A stretch of DNA of 59,204 bases from Cognatazoarcus sp050305135 (GTDB lineage Bacteria; Pseudomonadota; Gammaproteobacteria; Burkholderiales; Rhodocyclaceae), in contig JBNLET010000122.1 in NCBI GenBank assembly GCA_050305135.1, positions 1 to 59,204 of the forward strand, in the 5' to 3' direction. The translations under genes were made by a program, and so were the position numbers. Under the pieces are notes generated by a model. The model was not told where the DNA came from. It saw nothing but the letters and a program-made list of their open reading frames with translations, and ran no database searches. The first letter of the stretch is position 1. Each line of letters begins with the position of its first letter. Positions 34,997 through 44,001 of the stretch are shown one piece after another.

Positions 34997-35494
34997 TCAT
35001 TGCTTCTGGTTTGCGTTCGCTTTCAGCCGCAACCGTTCATACACGGTAGGCTGCACGAATTTGCTGACGTCGCCGCCAAGGCGCGCGATTTCGCGCACCA
35101 TGGTGGCGGAGATAAACATGTATTCGTCGGCCGGCGTCAGGAACACCGTCTCGACATCCGGGAAAAGCTTGCGGTTCATGCCCGCCATCTGGAACTCGTA
35201 TTCGAAGTCGGACACCGCGCGCAGGCCGCGCAAGATGAGCCTCGCGTCGCGCTGTCTGAGAAAACCCATCAGCAGGCCCGAAAATCCGGTCACTTCCACG
35301 TTCGGGAACGGAGCCAGAATCTCGCTGGCGATCGCGACGCGCTCCTCCAGGGAGAACACCGGCCCCTTGACCGGGCTCGCCGCGACGGCGACGACGACCC
35401 GGTCGAACAGCCGGGAAGCTCGCCGGACCAGATCCTCGTGTCCGCGGGTGAACGGATCGAAAGTGCCCGGGTAGATCGCGACGCCGTCTCTCAT
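34997..35494 (-). CDS. coaD: phosphopantetheine adenylyltransferase
   Basis: CoaD adenylylates 4'-phosphopantetheine, the penultimate step of CoA synthesis. It is a 165-residue nucleotidyltransferase with the T/HxGH-type motif YPGTFDPFTRGHEDLV and the C-terminal ISATMVREIA motif. The ATG at 35494 overlaps the rsmD stop (ATGA), the conserved rsmD-coaD pair. Confidence 0.97.
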   Translation of the reverse strand: MRDGVAIYPGTFDPFTRGHEDLVRRASRLFDRVVVAVAASPVKGPVFSLEERVAIASEILAPFPNVEVTGFSGLLMGFLRQRDARLILRGLRAVSDFEYEFQMAGMNRKLFPDVETVFLTPADEYMFISATMVREIARLGGDVSKFVQPTVYERLRLKANANQKQ

Positions 35495-36030
35495 GCAGGC
35501 CTCCCTTGCATCAGCTGGAAATACACCTGACCCGCCCGCCCTCGTTTGACGGTCGTCCACGAACCCAACTCATCGACCGGCCGCTCGGCTTCGACGTAGA
35601 GCCAAGCTTCCTGTTGCAGCAGCCGTTCCAGATGAGGCTCGACTCGCTCGATCAGGCCCTGCCTGTACGGCGGATCGAGGAATACCAGATCGAAGCGCCG
35701 CTCGCAGGCGGACGCGAATTTTACAGCATCGCCGCGAAACAACTCTACACATGCCGCGGAAAGGGTTTTTCGGCTCTCCTGCAGCGATCTGAGCGCCGTG
35801 GCGTCGTGCTCGACCAGGACCACCGATGCGGCGCCGCGGGAGGCCGCCTCGAAGCCCAGCACGCCGCTGCCGGCGAACAGGTCGAGCACCCGCCAGCCGT
35901 CGAGCTCCTGTCCCAGCCAGTTGAACAGCGTTTCCCGCACCCGGTCCGGCGTCGGCCGCAGGCCCGGCAGCGACGGCACCGGCAGCAGGCGCGAACGCCA
36001 CTGCCCGCCGACGATGCGGACACGGCTCAT
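35491..36030 (-). CDS. rsmD: 16S rRNA (guanine(966)-N2)-methyltransferase
   Basis: RsmD methylates G966 of 16S rRNA. The 179-residue Rossmann methyltransferase shows the SAM loop LDLFAGSGVLGFEA and the amino-methylating catalytic motif FLDPPY. The N-terminal VRIVGGQWRSRLLPVP is diagnostic. It overlaps the downstream coaD and the upstream M16 protease gene by 4 nt each. Confidence 0.96.
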   Translation of the reverse strand: MSRVRIVGGQWRSRLLPVPSLPGLRPTPDRVRETLFNWLGQELDGWRVLDLFAGSGVLGFEAASRGAASVVLVEHDATALRSLQESRKTLSAACVELFRGDAVKFASACERRFDLVFLDPPYRQGLIERVEPHLERLLQQEAWLYVEAERPVDELGSWTTVKRGRAGQVYFQLMQGRPA

Positions 36031-37367
36031 CGGCTCTGTTCGGCTGCCGTCGCGGCCTGGGCCGTGTCGCCGTCGCCACCGACCACGACGCTGACCAGGC
36101 GTTCCGGCAGCACCCGGCGCTGGAACGCATCCTTGACCTCGGCGACGGTCAGCGCCGCCACCCTCTTCGGATACTGTTCGAGCCAGTCCAGCGGCAACTG
36201 GTAGAAACCGATCACCGATACGTAGCCCAGCACCTTGCGGTTGGAATCCAGCCGCAGCCCGAAGCCGTTGATCGTGAAATCGCGCGCTGCCGCCAGCTCC
36301 TCCTCGCTCGGGCCGTTACTGATAAAGTCGCGCAGCGTGCGGTCCACCACCTCCAGCGCTTCCTCGACCTGGCTGCCCTTGGTCTGCAGGCCGATCTGGA
36401 ACGGGCCGGCCTCCTCCTGCGGCGCGAAATAGCTGTAGGCGCTGTAGGCAAAGCCCCGCTTCTCGCGCACTTCCTTGACCAGGCGCGAGACGAAGCCGCC
36501 ACCGCCGAGGACGTAGTTGCCGATCAGCAGCGGATAGTAGTCGGGATCCTTGCGCTTGATGCCCGGCATGCCGATGAGCACATGGGCCTGAGCCGACGGG
36601 TGCGGCACGCGGATATTTTCGGCCGCGGGCAGGCCGACCGGCGGGATCGAATCGTCGACCGTGCCTTGCGGCAGGCCGTCGGCGATCGATTCGGCGATCG
36701 CTTCCGCCTGCTCGCGGCTGGCGTCGCCGACGATCGCGATCGAGGCCCGCTCGACCGCGTAGTGGGCGCGGTAGAACGCTTCCACGTCCTGCCGCTGCAG
36801 CGCTTGGAGGCTCTGCTCGGTGGCCAGCCCGCCATACGGATGACTGCCGTAGATGGCTCGTGTGAAGCGTCGCGACGCAATCACTTGGGGCTGCGTCAGC
36901 GCATCCTGCAGGTCCGTCACCGCGCGGGCCTTCTCGCGCTCGAGCACCGGCGCCGGGAAGCGCGGCCGATGCAGGATGGTATTGAACAGCGCCAGCGCGG
37001 CATCCCGCTCGGCCGCGTTCGACAGCGTGCGCAGCGACACGCTGGCCCTGTCGTCGTCGACCCCGCCGCCCATTCGCGCCCCGGTATCGGCCAGCCGGTC
37101 GGCGATCGCGTTCTCGTCAAGTTCGCCGGCGCCGGTATCCAGCAGCCGCCGCGTCAAGCTGGCGAGACCGCTCTTGCCGGCCGGATCGAAGGCGCTGCCG
37201 GCGGCGAAATCGACCTGCAGGTCGAGGATCGGCAAGGCATCGCTGGCGACGAAGTACACGCGCGCGCCCTGGCTGGTCCGCCAGTGCTGGATCTCCACCG
37301 CAGCCCGCACCGGCATCGCCAGCACGGCGAACAACGCAAACAGGAACAAACCCTTGCAAGCCTTCAT
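36027..37367 (-). CDS. M16 family peptidase-like protein lacking HxxEH
   Basis: A 446-residue exported protein (signal peptide about 1-22) of the M16 family. The catalytic HxxEH zinc motif is absent, while the C-terminal Arg/Tyr motif KEVREKRGFAYSAYSYF is kept. It is therefore the non-catalytic partner of the adjacent M16 protease, as in mitochondrial processing-peptidase-like heterodimers. It starts 11 nt after the stop of the active subunit. Confidence 0.92.
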   Translation of the reverse strand: MKACKGLFLFALFAVLAMPVRAAVEIQHWRTSQGARVYFVASDALPILDLQVDFAAGSAFDPAGKSGLASLTRRLLDTGAGELDENAIADRLADTGARMGGGVDDDRASVSLRTLSNAAERDAALALFNTILHRPRFPAPVLEREKARAVTDLQDALTQPQVIASRRFTRAIYGSHPYGGLATEQSLQALQRQDVEAFYRAHYAVERASIAIVGDASREQAEAIAESIADGLPQGTVDDSIPPVGLPAAENIRVPHPSAQAHVLIGMPGIKRKDPDYYPLLIGNYVLGGGGFVSRLVKEVREKRGFAYSAYSYFAPQEEAGPFQIGLQTKGSQVEEALEVVDRTLRDFISNGPSEEELAAARDFTINGFGLRLDSNRKVLGYVSVIGFYQLPLDWLEQYPKRVAALTVAEVKDAFQRRVLPERLVSVVVGGDGDTAQAATAAEQSR

Positions 37368-37378
37368 GGCCGGCCCCC

Positions 37379-38749
37379 TCAGTGGCGCACGCCGGCCAGC
37401 GCGGCCCGCGGCTTGTGATCGAGCGGCAGCGGATCGAGCACCGCCACCGACATGCTGTCATCGGAGAAGTAGCGATTGGCGACCGTCTTGACCTCGTCGG
37501 CCGTCACGCTGCGCAGCATCTCGATCATCTTGTCGTCGTCGCGCCACGACATGCCGATGACTTCCATCGCGCCGATCTCCATCGCCTGGCCCATCAGCGA
37601 ATCGCGTTTGTACACCTGGCCGGCGATGACCTGGGCCTTGACGCGCCGCAGTTCGTCCTCGCTGATTCCTTCGCGGCGGATCTTGTCGATCTCGGCCAAC
37701 AGCGCCGCCTGCACGTCGTCCACGGTCTTGCCCTGGGACGGCGAGCCGTCGACGATGAACACCGATTCGCCGCGGCCGGTGCCGTCGTAGCTCGCACCGG
37801 CCGAGACGGCCACCTGGCTGCCGCGCACCATGTTGCGCGGAATGCGTGCGCCGTCGTGGCCGTCCAGCACCGCAGCCAGCACCTGCAGCGCATAGACGTC
37901 GCGGTCCTTGTCCACATCCCTCAACGTCGGCGCCCGCCAGGCGACGGCCACGTACGGCAGATCGGCCGGTGCCCGCACGACGCTGCGGCGCGGCCCCAGC
38001 TGTTCGGGTTCGACGATGTTGCGGCGCTCGGGCAGGACCTCCGGCTTGAAGTCGCCGAAGGCCTTGCGCGCCAACTCGAACACCTGTTCGTGGTCCACGT
38101 CGCCGACCACCACCACGGTGGCGTCGTTCGGTGCATACCAGGTGCGGTACCAGGCACGGGCGTCGTCCGGCTTCATGCGGTCCAGATCGGCCATCCAGCC
38201 GATCACCGGCCGGCGGTACGGATGGGCGACGAAGGTCGTCGCCATCAGCTGCTCGTAGACCAGCGAACGGGGCTTGTCGTCGGTGCGCAGGCGGCGCTCC
38301 TCCTTGACCACCTCGAGCTCCTTGCGGAACTCCTCGTCGGTGAAGCGCAGATGCCGCATGCGGTCCGCCTCCAGCGCGATCACGTCGCCGATGCGCGCAG
38401 CCGGCACCTGCTGGAAATAGGCGGTGTAGTCCCGGCTGGTGAAGGCATTGTCGCGCCCGCCCATCGCGGCGATGCGCTTGTTGAATTCGCCCGCCGCCAG
38501 ATTTTCGGTGCCCTTGAACATCATGTGCTCGAGCACGTGGGCGACGCCGGTCGAGCCGTCGATCTCGTCGATCGCGCCAACCCGGTACCAGACCATGTTG
38601 ACCACCGACGGTGCGCGCCGGTCTTCCTTGACGATGACCTTGAGGCCGTTGTCCAGCTTGGTTTCGAACGGATTGGCCAGCACCGGCGGCGACACACTGC
38701 CGACGGCCAGGGCCAGGCACAGGCCTTTCAAGAGGCGGCGAAGCATCAT
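37379..38749 (-). CDS. M16 family zinc metalloprotease (active subunit)
   Basis: A 456-residue periplasmic protease with signal peptide (ends PPVLA) and the inverted zinc motif HVLEH (His71, Glu74, His75). The third ligand glutamate lies about 75 residues on, in the EVVKEERRLR region. It forms a pair with the inactive M16 protein downstream. The start at ATG 38749 is preferred over 38764 because AGGGA lies 7 nt before it. Substrates are unknown (oligopeptides, signal peptides or misfolded envelope proteins in the family). It is divergent from ftsY. Confidence 0.93.
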   Translation of the reverse strand: MMLRRLLKGLCLALAVGSVSPPVLANPFETKLDNGLKVIVKEDRRAPSVVNMVWYRVGAIDEIDGSTGVAHVLEHMMFKGTENLAAGEFNKRIAAMGGRDNAFTSRDYTAYFQQVPAARIGDVIALEADRMRHLRFTDEEFRKELEVVKEERRLRTDDKPRSLVYEQLMATTFVAHPYRRPVIGWMADLDRMKPDDARAWYRTWYAPNDATVVVVGDVDHEQVFELARKAFGDFKPEVLPERRNIVEPEQLGPRRSVVRAPADLPYVAVAWRAPTLRDVDKDRDVYALQVLAAVLDGHDGARIPRNMVRGSQVAVSAGASYDGTGRGESVFIVDGSPSQGKTVDDVQAALLAEIDKIRREGISEDELRRVKAQVIAGQVYKRDSLMGQAMEIGAMEVIGMSWRDDDKMIEMLRSVTADEVKTVANRYFSDDSMSVAVLDPLPLDHKPRAALAGVRH

Positions 38750-38890
38750 TGGCGATCCCTGCATCTGTTAAAATTGACGGCTTTCGTCCCGGCTGAAGAT
38801 TGGGCCGAACGAGGGCGCGCCGAATCTTAACGGCATGCCCCCGCGGTGTCAGCCGGGAACCCACAAACCTAGCCTGTGACCGGACCCCGA

Positions 38891-40054
38891 ATGTTTGGTT
38901 TCTTGAAAAAAAAGCTGCCATCCCGCCCCGGCGATGCCGGCCCGGCCGATTCGGCCGAGGGCGCCGCCCGCCCGGCGGACGAAGCGGCGCCGACGAGCGG
39001 ATCCGTGGACGGGCAGCCTGAGCCAGTCGCGGACGATGCGCAAGTCGGTGCGGGGGCGCTCGATGCGACACCGACCGCCAGCGCCGCACCGGCACAGCCG
39101 GCGGCAGAGGTCGAAGCGCCGCGCCGCTCGTGGGCCGAACGGCTGAGGGCCGGCCTGGCGCGCACCCGCTCGCAGCTCGGCGGCGGCCTGTCCAGCCTGT
39201 TCGGTCGGCGCAAGATCGACGAGGACTTCCTGGAGGAACTCGAAACGACGCTGCTGATGGCCGATTGCGGCGTCGATGCCACCACCCACCTGCTCGACGC
39301 CTTGCGGCAGCGCTGGAAGAAGGAGCGGCTCGAGACGGCCGACCAGTTGCAGGCCACGCTGACGGAACACTTGGTCGACATCCTGCAGCCACTGGAGCAG
39401 CCGCTCGAAGTCGATGGCCACAAGCCGTTCGTGATCATGCTGGCCGGCGTCAACGGCTCCGGCAAGACCACCTCGATCGGCAAGCTGGCCAAGTGGTACC
39501 AGTCCCGCGGCAAGAGCGTGCTGCTGGCCGCCGGCGACACCTTCCGCGCCGCCGCGCGCGAACAGTTGCAGACCTGGGGCGAGCGCAACGGCGTGGCCGT
39601 GATCGCGCAGCAGAGCGGCGATCCGGCCGCGGTGATGTTCGACGCGGTCAACGCGGCGCGGGCGCGCAACATCGACGTGGTGCTGGCCGACACCGCCGGC
39701 CGGCTGCCGACTCAGCTCCACCTGATGGAGGAGATCGCCAAGGTCAAGCGCGTCATCGCCAAGGCCGATCCGAGCGGTCCGCACGAGGTGCTGCTGGTGC
39801 TCGACTCGAACATCGGCCAGAACGCGCTTGCCCAGGTCAAGGCCTTCGACGCGGCGGTCGGCGTTACCGGCCTGGTGCTCACCAAGCTCGACGGCACCGC
39901 CAAGGGCGGCGTCGTCGCGGCGATCGCGCGCCAATGTCCGAAGCCGCTGCGCTTCATCGGCGTCGGCGAGGGCATCGACGACCTGCAGCCGTTCAAAGCG
40001 AGCGAATTCGTCGACGCGCTGCTCGGCGGCAATCCGCCGCGCCAGGACGGCTGA
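38891..40054 (+). CDS. ftsY: signal recognition particle receptor FtsY
   Basis: FtsY is the SRP receptor that delivers ribosome-nascent chains to the Sec translocon. An acidic, Ala/Pro-rich A domain (about 15-90) precedes the NG domain with G1 GVNGSGKTTS, DTFRAAAREQL, G3 DTAGRLPT and G4 TKLDGTAKGG. The ATG at 38891 (MFGFLKKK) is chosen over an in-frame GTG at 38876. It heads the ftsY-ftsE-ftsX cluster. Confidence 0.96.
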   Translation: MFGFLKKKLPSRPGDAGPADSAEGAARPADEAAPTSGSVDGQPEPVADDAQVGAGALDATPTASAAPAQPAAEVEAPRRSWAERLRAGLARTRSQLGGGLSSLFGRRKIDEDFLEELETTLLMADCGVDATTHLLDALRQRWKKERLETADQLQATLTEHLVDILQPLEQPLEVDGHKPFVIMLAGVNGSGKTTSIGKLAKWYQSRGKSVLLAAGDTFRAAAREQLQTWGERNGVAVIAQQSGDPAAVMFDAVNAARARNIDVVLADTAGRLPTQLHLMEEIAKVKRVIAKADPSGPHEVLLVLDSNIGQNALAQVKAFDAAVGVTGLVLTKLDGTAKGGVVAAIARQCPKPLRFIGVGEGIDDLQPFKASEFVDALLGGNPPRQDG

Positions 40055-40076
40055 GGGACGCGGGACGCGCCACGGC

Positions 40077-40736
40077 ATGATCGTCTTCGAGCAGGTATCG
40101 CTGCGCTATCCCGGCGGACTGGGCGGTCTCGCCGACGTCAGCTTCCACCTCGGACGCGGCGAACTGGCGGTTCTGAGCGGCCATTCCGGGGCCGGCAAAT
40201 CCTCGCTGCTGAAGCTGATCGCGGCCATCGAGCGGCCGACCGGCGGCAGCGTGCGGGTCGGCGGCCAGGACGTCGGCGCGCTGCCGCGGCCGGCGATTCC
40301 CTACCTGCGACGCAACATCGGACTGGTGCTGCAGGAGATCCGGCTACTGCTCGATCGCAACGTCTTCGACAACGTGATGCTGCCGCTGACGATCACCGGC
40401 CACCCGCCCGCCGACGCCTCCAGGCGCGTCACCGTGGCGCTGGAGCGGGTCGGCCTGGCCGGTCGCGGCAACGAGATGCCGCTGTCGCTTTCCGGTGGCG
40501 AGCAGCAGCGCGTGGCGATCGCGCGGGCGGTCGTCAACCGGCCCTCGATCCTGCTCGCCGACGAACCGACCGCCCACCTGGATGCGGCCTACGCCAGCGA
40601 CATCGCAGCGCTGTTCCGCTCCTTCCACGCTGCCGGCGTGACGGTGATCGTGGCGACCCACGATTCCAGCCTGTTCGACGACGCCTCGCCGAGACGCCTG
40701 GTGATGGACCACGGCAGCCTGCGGGAGGCCGCATGA
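40077..40736 (+). CDS. ftsE: cell division ATP-binding protein FtsE
   Basis: FtsE is the ABC ATPase of the FtsEX complex, which activates periplasmic murein hydrolases at division. The 219-residue protein shows Walker A GHSGAGKSS, signature LSGGEQQR, Walker B ILLADEPT and the H-loop VATHD. It starts 22 nt after ftsY and overlaps ftsX by ATGA. Confidence 0.96.
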   Translation: MIVFEQVSLRYPGGLGGLADVSFHLGRGELAVLSGHSGAGKSSLLKLIAAIERPTGGSVRVGGQDVGALPRPAIPYLRRNIGLVLQEIRLLLDRNVFDNVMLPLTITGHPPADASRRVTVALERVGLAGRGNEMPLSLSGGEQQRVAIARAVVNRPSILLADEPTAHLDAAYASDIAALFRSFHAAGVTVIVATHDSSLFDDASPRRLVMDHGSLREAA

Positions 40737-41632
40737 GGGGCTGGCTGCGGCAGCAATGGAAGGCCCTGGCGCGAGCCGTGCGGCAATTGTTGCGCCACCC
40801 GCTCGGCAGCCTGCTGACCGCGCTGGTGATCGGCATCGCGCTGGCACTGCCGGCCGGCGGCCTGCTGCTGCTGGACAATGCCGGCCGCGTCGTCGGCGAC
40901 GTCGGCGAAAGCCCCGAGATCAGCATCTTCATGGCGCTGCCGCCGGATGCCGCGGCGTCCGCCGAGATCGAGCACCGATTGGCGGCAAGCCGCGAGGTGG
41001 AAGCGTTCCGCTACGTGCCGCGCGAGGATGCTTTGCGGCAACTGGCGGACGACGGCCTGGCCGACGTGATCGAGGATCTGCCGGACAATCCGCTGCCCGA
41101 CGCCTTCGTCGTCACGCCGCGGGACGCCAGCCCGGAAGCCTACGACGCCCTGGCGCAGCGCTTCGGCGGCTGGCCTTCGGTGGCCCACGTGCAGCTCGAT
41201 TCGGCCTGGGTCAAGCGCGTCCACGCGCTGATCGAATTGGGCCGCCAGACCTTCTGGCTGCTGGCGGCGGTACTCGCCAGCGCGCTGGTGGTGGTCACCT
41301 TCAACACGATCCGGCTGCAGCTGATGACCCAGCGCGCCGAGATCGAGGTCAGCCGGCTGCTCGGCGCCACCGACCATTTCATCCGCCGGCCCTTCCTGTG
41401 GAGCGGCATCCTGCAGGGCCTGCTCGGCGGCCTGCTGGCCTGGCTGCTGCTGGCCGCGCTGGTGGCGGCGCTGCGCGAACCGGTGGCGACGCTGGCGCAC
41501 AGCTACGGCGCGGTCTTCGCGCTGCAGAACCCGGATGCGAGCCAGGTCGCGCTGCTGTTGCTGCTGGCCTCCGCGCTCGGCCTGGCCGGCGCCGGCCTGT
41601 CGGTGAATCGTCACCTGCGCAGCGCGGCCTGA
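40733..41632 (+). CDS. ftsX: cell division protein FtsX
   Basis: FtsX is the membrane subunit of FtsEX. The 299-residue protein has a TM1 near residues 20-45, a periplasmic loop (about 50-165) that recruits the EnvC-type activator, and three C-terminal TM helices (about 175-290) of the FtsX-permease type. It overlaps ftsE by 4 nt and is convergent with the PilJ-domain gene. Confidence 0.94.
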   Translation: MRGWLRQQWKALARAVRQLLRHPLGSLLTALVIGIALALPAGGLLLLDNAGRVVGDVGESPEISIFMALPPDAAASAEIEHRLAASREVEAFRYVPREDALRQLADDGLADVIEDLPDNPLPDAFVVTPRDASPEAYDALAQRFGGWPSVAHVQLDSAWVKRVHALIELGRQTFWLLAAVLASALVVVTFNTIRLQLMTQRAEIEVSRLLGATDHFIRRPFLWSGILQGLLGGLLAWLLLAALVAALREPVATLAHSYGAVFALQNPDASQVALLLLLASALGLAGAGLSVNRHLRSAA

Positions 41633-41639
41633 GCGGCGC

Positions 41640-42449
41640 TCAGCCGGCCAGCGCCTCGTAGCGCGCCACCACCAGGTTGAGTTGTTCGAGGATCCGCTCG
41701 CTGGTGGTGGCGATGTTGCGTGCCGCATGCTCGGCGGCGGGCTCCCTGATCGCCGCTTCGAAGAAGAACCACTGCTGCTCGGCCAGCGCCAGTTCGGACG
41801 CGATGCTGCCGCTGGTCTGCGGCGCCGCGGCCAGCACCTTCATCGCTTCGGTAAATTCGACGGCCGCCTGCTCCAGCGCGCGCCGTGACGACTCCGGCTC
41901 GACGCCGAGCCGCTCGAAGAAATAGAACTTGGCCATCCGCTGCGACAGCATGCGCTGCCGGCCGGCGATATTGATCAGGCTACCGACGGCATCGCCGGCC
42001 ACCGCCTCGTAGGCCTTGGTGGTGCGGTGGGCGCTGGCCAGCACCTCTTCGTTCAGCTCGAAGACCGCCTTGGCCCCGTTGCGGCCCGGCTCGACCGCCA
42101 GCGCGACCGCGTAGGCCTGCCATTTCCGCGCCAGTTCGGCCAGATCGACGCGGATGTCGTCGTTCGGCTGCAATCGCTTCAATTCGGCCATTTGCGCCTC
42201 GAACAGCGTCGTCGAGGCGTCCAGCCAGCGTCTCGCCTTGTCCGGCAACACGCCGCCGGCGATCATCAGCCAGCACTTGGCACAGCGCTGCGACAGCATG
42301 CGCTGCCGGCCGGCCTTGTTGATCGCGGCAGCCAGCGTCGGCGGTGCCGCGGAGGTCGGCGCCTGGCCCCGGGCGCCGCTCGCTGCGAATTGCGCGCCGG
42401 CCAACGCCAGCAGCGCTAGGAAGGATCGTCTTTGCAAGGTGTGCTCCAC
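41640..42449 (-). CDS. exported protein with two PilJ-type domains
   Basis: A 269-residue protein with a Tat-like signal (QRRSFLALLALAG) and two copies of the PilJ/NarX-type sensor motif, GRQRMLSQRCAKCWLM and GRQRMLSQRMAKFYFF. In chemoreceptors and NarX this domain is the periplasmic sensor; here it stands alone without membrane anchor or signalling domain, so it is likely a periplasmic binding protein. The start is GTG 42449; a TTG four codons later with GGAG 6 nt upstream is an alternative. Ligand unknown. Confidence 0.82.
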   Translation of the reverse strand: MEHTLQRRSFLALLALAGAQFAASGARGQAPTSAAPPTLAAAINKAGRQRMLSQRCAKCWLMIAGGVLPDKARRWLDASTTLFEAQMAELKRLQPNDDIRVDLAELARKWQAYAVALAVEPGRNGAKAVFELNEEVLASAHRTTKAYEAVAGDAVGSLINIAGRQRMLSQRMAKFYFFERLGVEPESSRRALEQAAVEFTEAMKVLAAAPQTSGSIASELALAEQQWFFFEAAIREPAAEHAARNIATTSERILEQLNLVVARYEALAG

Positions 42450-42531
42450 TTCGGGCGGTACGCCATCGGCATGCTAGACCGCCGCCGCGCCGAGCGTCCT
42501 TGCCCTAGGTCAAGAGCACCGTCGTGGGAGC

Positions 42532-43977
42532 TCAGGCCGTGCCGCCAACCGTCAGGCCATCGATGCGCAGCGTCGGCTGACCGACGCCGACCGGCACGCT
42601 CTGGCCGTCCTTGCCGCAAGTGCCGACGCCGGGATCGAGCGCCATGTCGTTGCCGATCATCGAGATCCGGGTCAGTGCATCCGGTCCGTTGCCGATCAGC
42701 GTGGCGCCCTTGACCGGGCGCGTCACCTTGCCGTTCTCGATCAGGTAGGCCTCGGCCGTCGAGAAGACGAACTTGCCGGACGTGATGTCCACCTGGCCAC
42801 CGCCGAAATTGACCGCGTAGAGTCCCTTGTCGACCGAGGCGATGACCTCGTCCGCCTCCTTGTCGCCGTTCAGCATGTAGGTATTCGTCATGCGCGGCAG
42901 CGGCAGATGGGCAAAGGATTCGCGCCGGCCGTTGCCGGTCGGCTGCATGCCCATCAAGCGGGCGTTGAGCGCATCCTGCATGTAGTTGGTGAGGACGCCG
43001 TCCTCGATCAGCACGGTGCGGTTGGTCGGGTTGCCTTCGTCGTCGATCGACAGCGAGCCCCGCCGCTCCGGCAGCGTGCCGTCGTCCACCACGGTCACGC
43101 CCTTGGCCGCCACCTGCTGGCCGATGCGGCCGGAGAAGGCCGAACTGCCCTTGCGGTTGAAATCGCCCTCCAGGCCATGGCCGATCGCCTCATGCAACAG
43201 GATGCCCGGCCAGCCCGGCCCCAGCACGACCGTCATCGTGCCGGCCGGCGCCGGATCGGCAGCCAGATTGACGCTGGCCTGGTGCACGGCCGCGCGCGCG
43301 TACTGGCGCAGCCGCTCGTCGTCGAAATAGGCGTAGTCGTAGCGGCCGCCACCGCCCCCGCTGCCCTGTTCGCGGCGGCCCTTGTCCTCCATGATCACGG
43401 TCACCGAGACGCGCACCAGCGGGCGCACGTCGGCCGCCTGCAGGCCGTCGCTGCGGGCCACCATGACCACCTCCCAACTGCCGGCCACGTGGGCCATCAC
43501 CTGGCTGACGCGGGGGTCCTCGGCGCGCGCCAGGCTTTCCAGCCGCTCCAGCAGCCTGACCTTCTCCACCGCTTCCAGCGACACGATCGGGTCGTGGGGC
43601 GGATAGAGCGCACGCACCGGCATCGCCCTGCCGAGCGCCACCGACTGGCTGCCGCCCACCGCGCCGATCGCGCGGGTCGCTTCGGCGGCCGAGATCAGGG
43701 CCGGCGCGCTGATGTCGTCCGAGTAGGCGAAGGCCGTCTTCTCGCCGGCGATCGCCCGCACGCCGACGCCTTGCTCGATGTTGTAGCTGCCGGCCTTGAC
43801 GATGCCTTCCTCGAGGCTCCAGGCCTCGCTGCGGTGATACTGGAAATACAGGTCGGCGTAGTCGAGATCGTGACGATGGAGCGCGCCGAAGACCTTGTCG
43901 AGGTCTTCGCGGCCGAGCTGAAAGGGTGCCAGCAGGTGTTCCTGCGCCAGCGCGATGGGGTCTTGGGTCGTCGTCAT
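42532..43977 (-). CDS. tldD: metalloprotease TldD
   Basis: TldD forms the TldD/TldE heterodimer that degrades unfolded peptides and matures microcins and CcdA. The zinc site HEAIGHGLEGD is visible near residue 260, and the 481-residue length is standard. It is 24 nt downstream of the nitrilase gene. The partner tldE (pmbA) is not in the window. Confidence 0.96.
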   Translation of the reverse strand: MTTTQDPIALAQEHLLAPFQLGREDLDKVFGALHRHDLDYADLYFQYHRSEAWSLEEGIVKAGSYNIEQGVGVRAIAGEKTAFAYSDDISAPALISAAEATRAIGAVGGSQSVALGRAMPVRALYPPHDPIVSLEAVEKVRLLERLESLARAEDPRVSQVMAHVAGSWEVVMVARSDGLQAADVRPLVRVSVTVIMEDKGRREQGSGGGGGRYDYAYFDDERLRQYARAAVHQASVNLAADPAPAGTMTVVLGPGWPGILLHEAIGHGLEGDFNRKGSSAFSGRIGQQVAAKGVTVVDDGTLPERRGSLSIDDEGNPTNRTVLIEDGVLTNYMQDALNARLMGMQPTGNGRRESFAHLPLPRMTNTYMLNGDKEADEVIASVDKGLYAVNFGGGQVDITSGKFVFSTAEAYLIENGKVTRPVKGATLIGNGPDALTRISMIGNDMALDPGVGTCGKDGQSVPVGVGQPTLRIDGLTVGGTA

Positions 43978-44001
43978 CTGTCGGACTCTTTTCTTTGCTG
44001 A

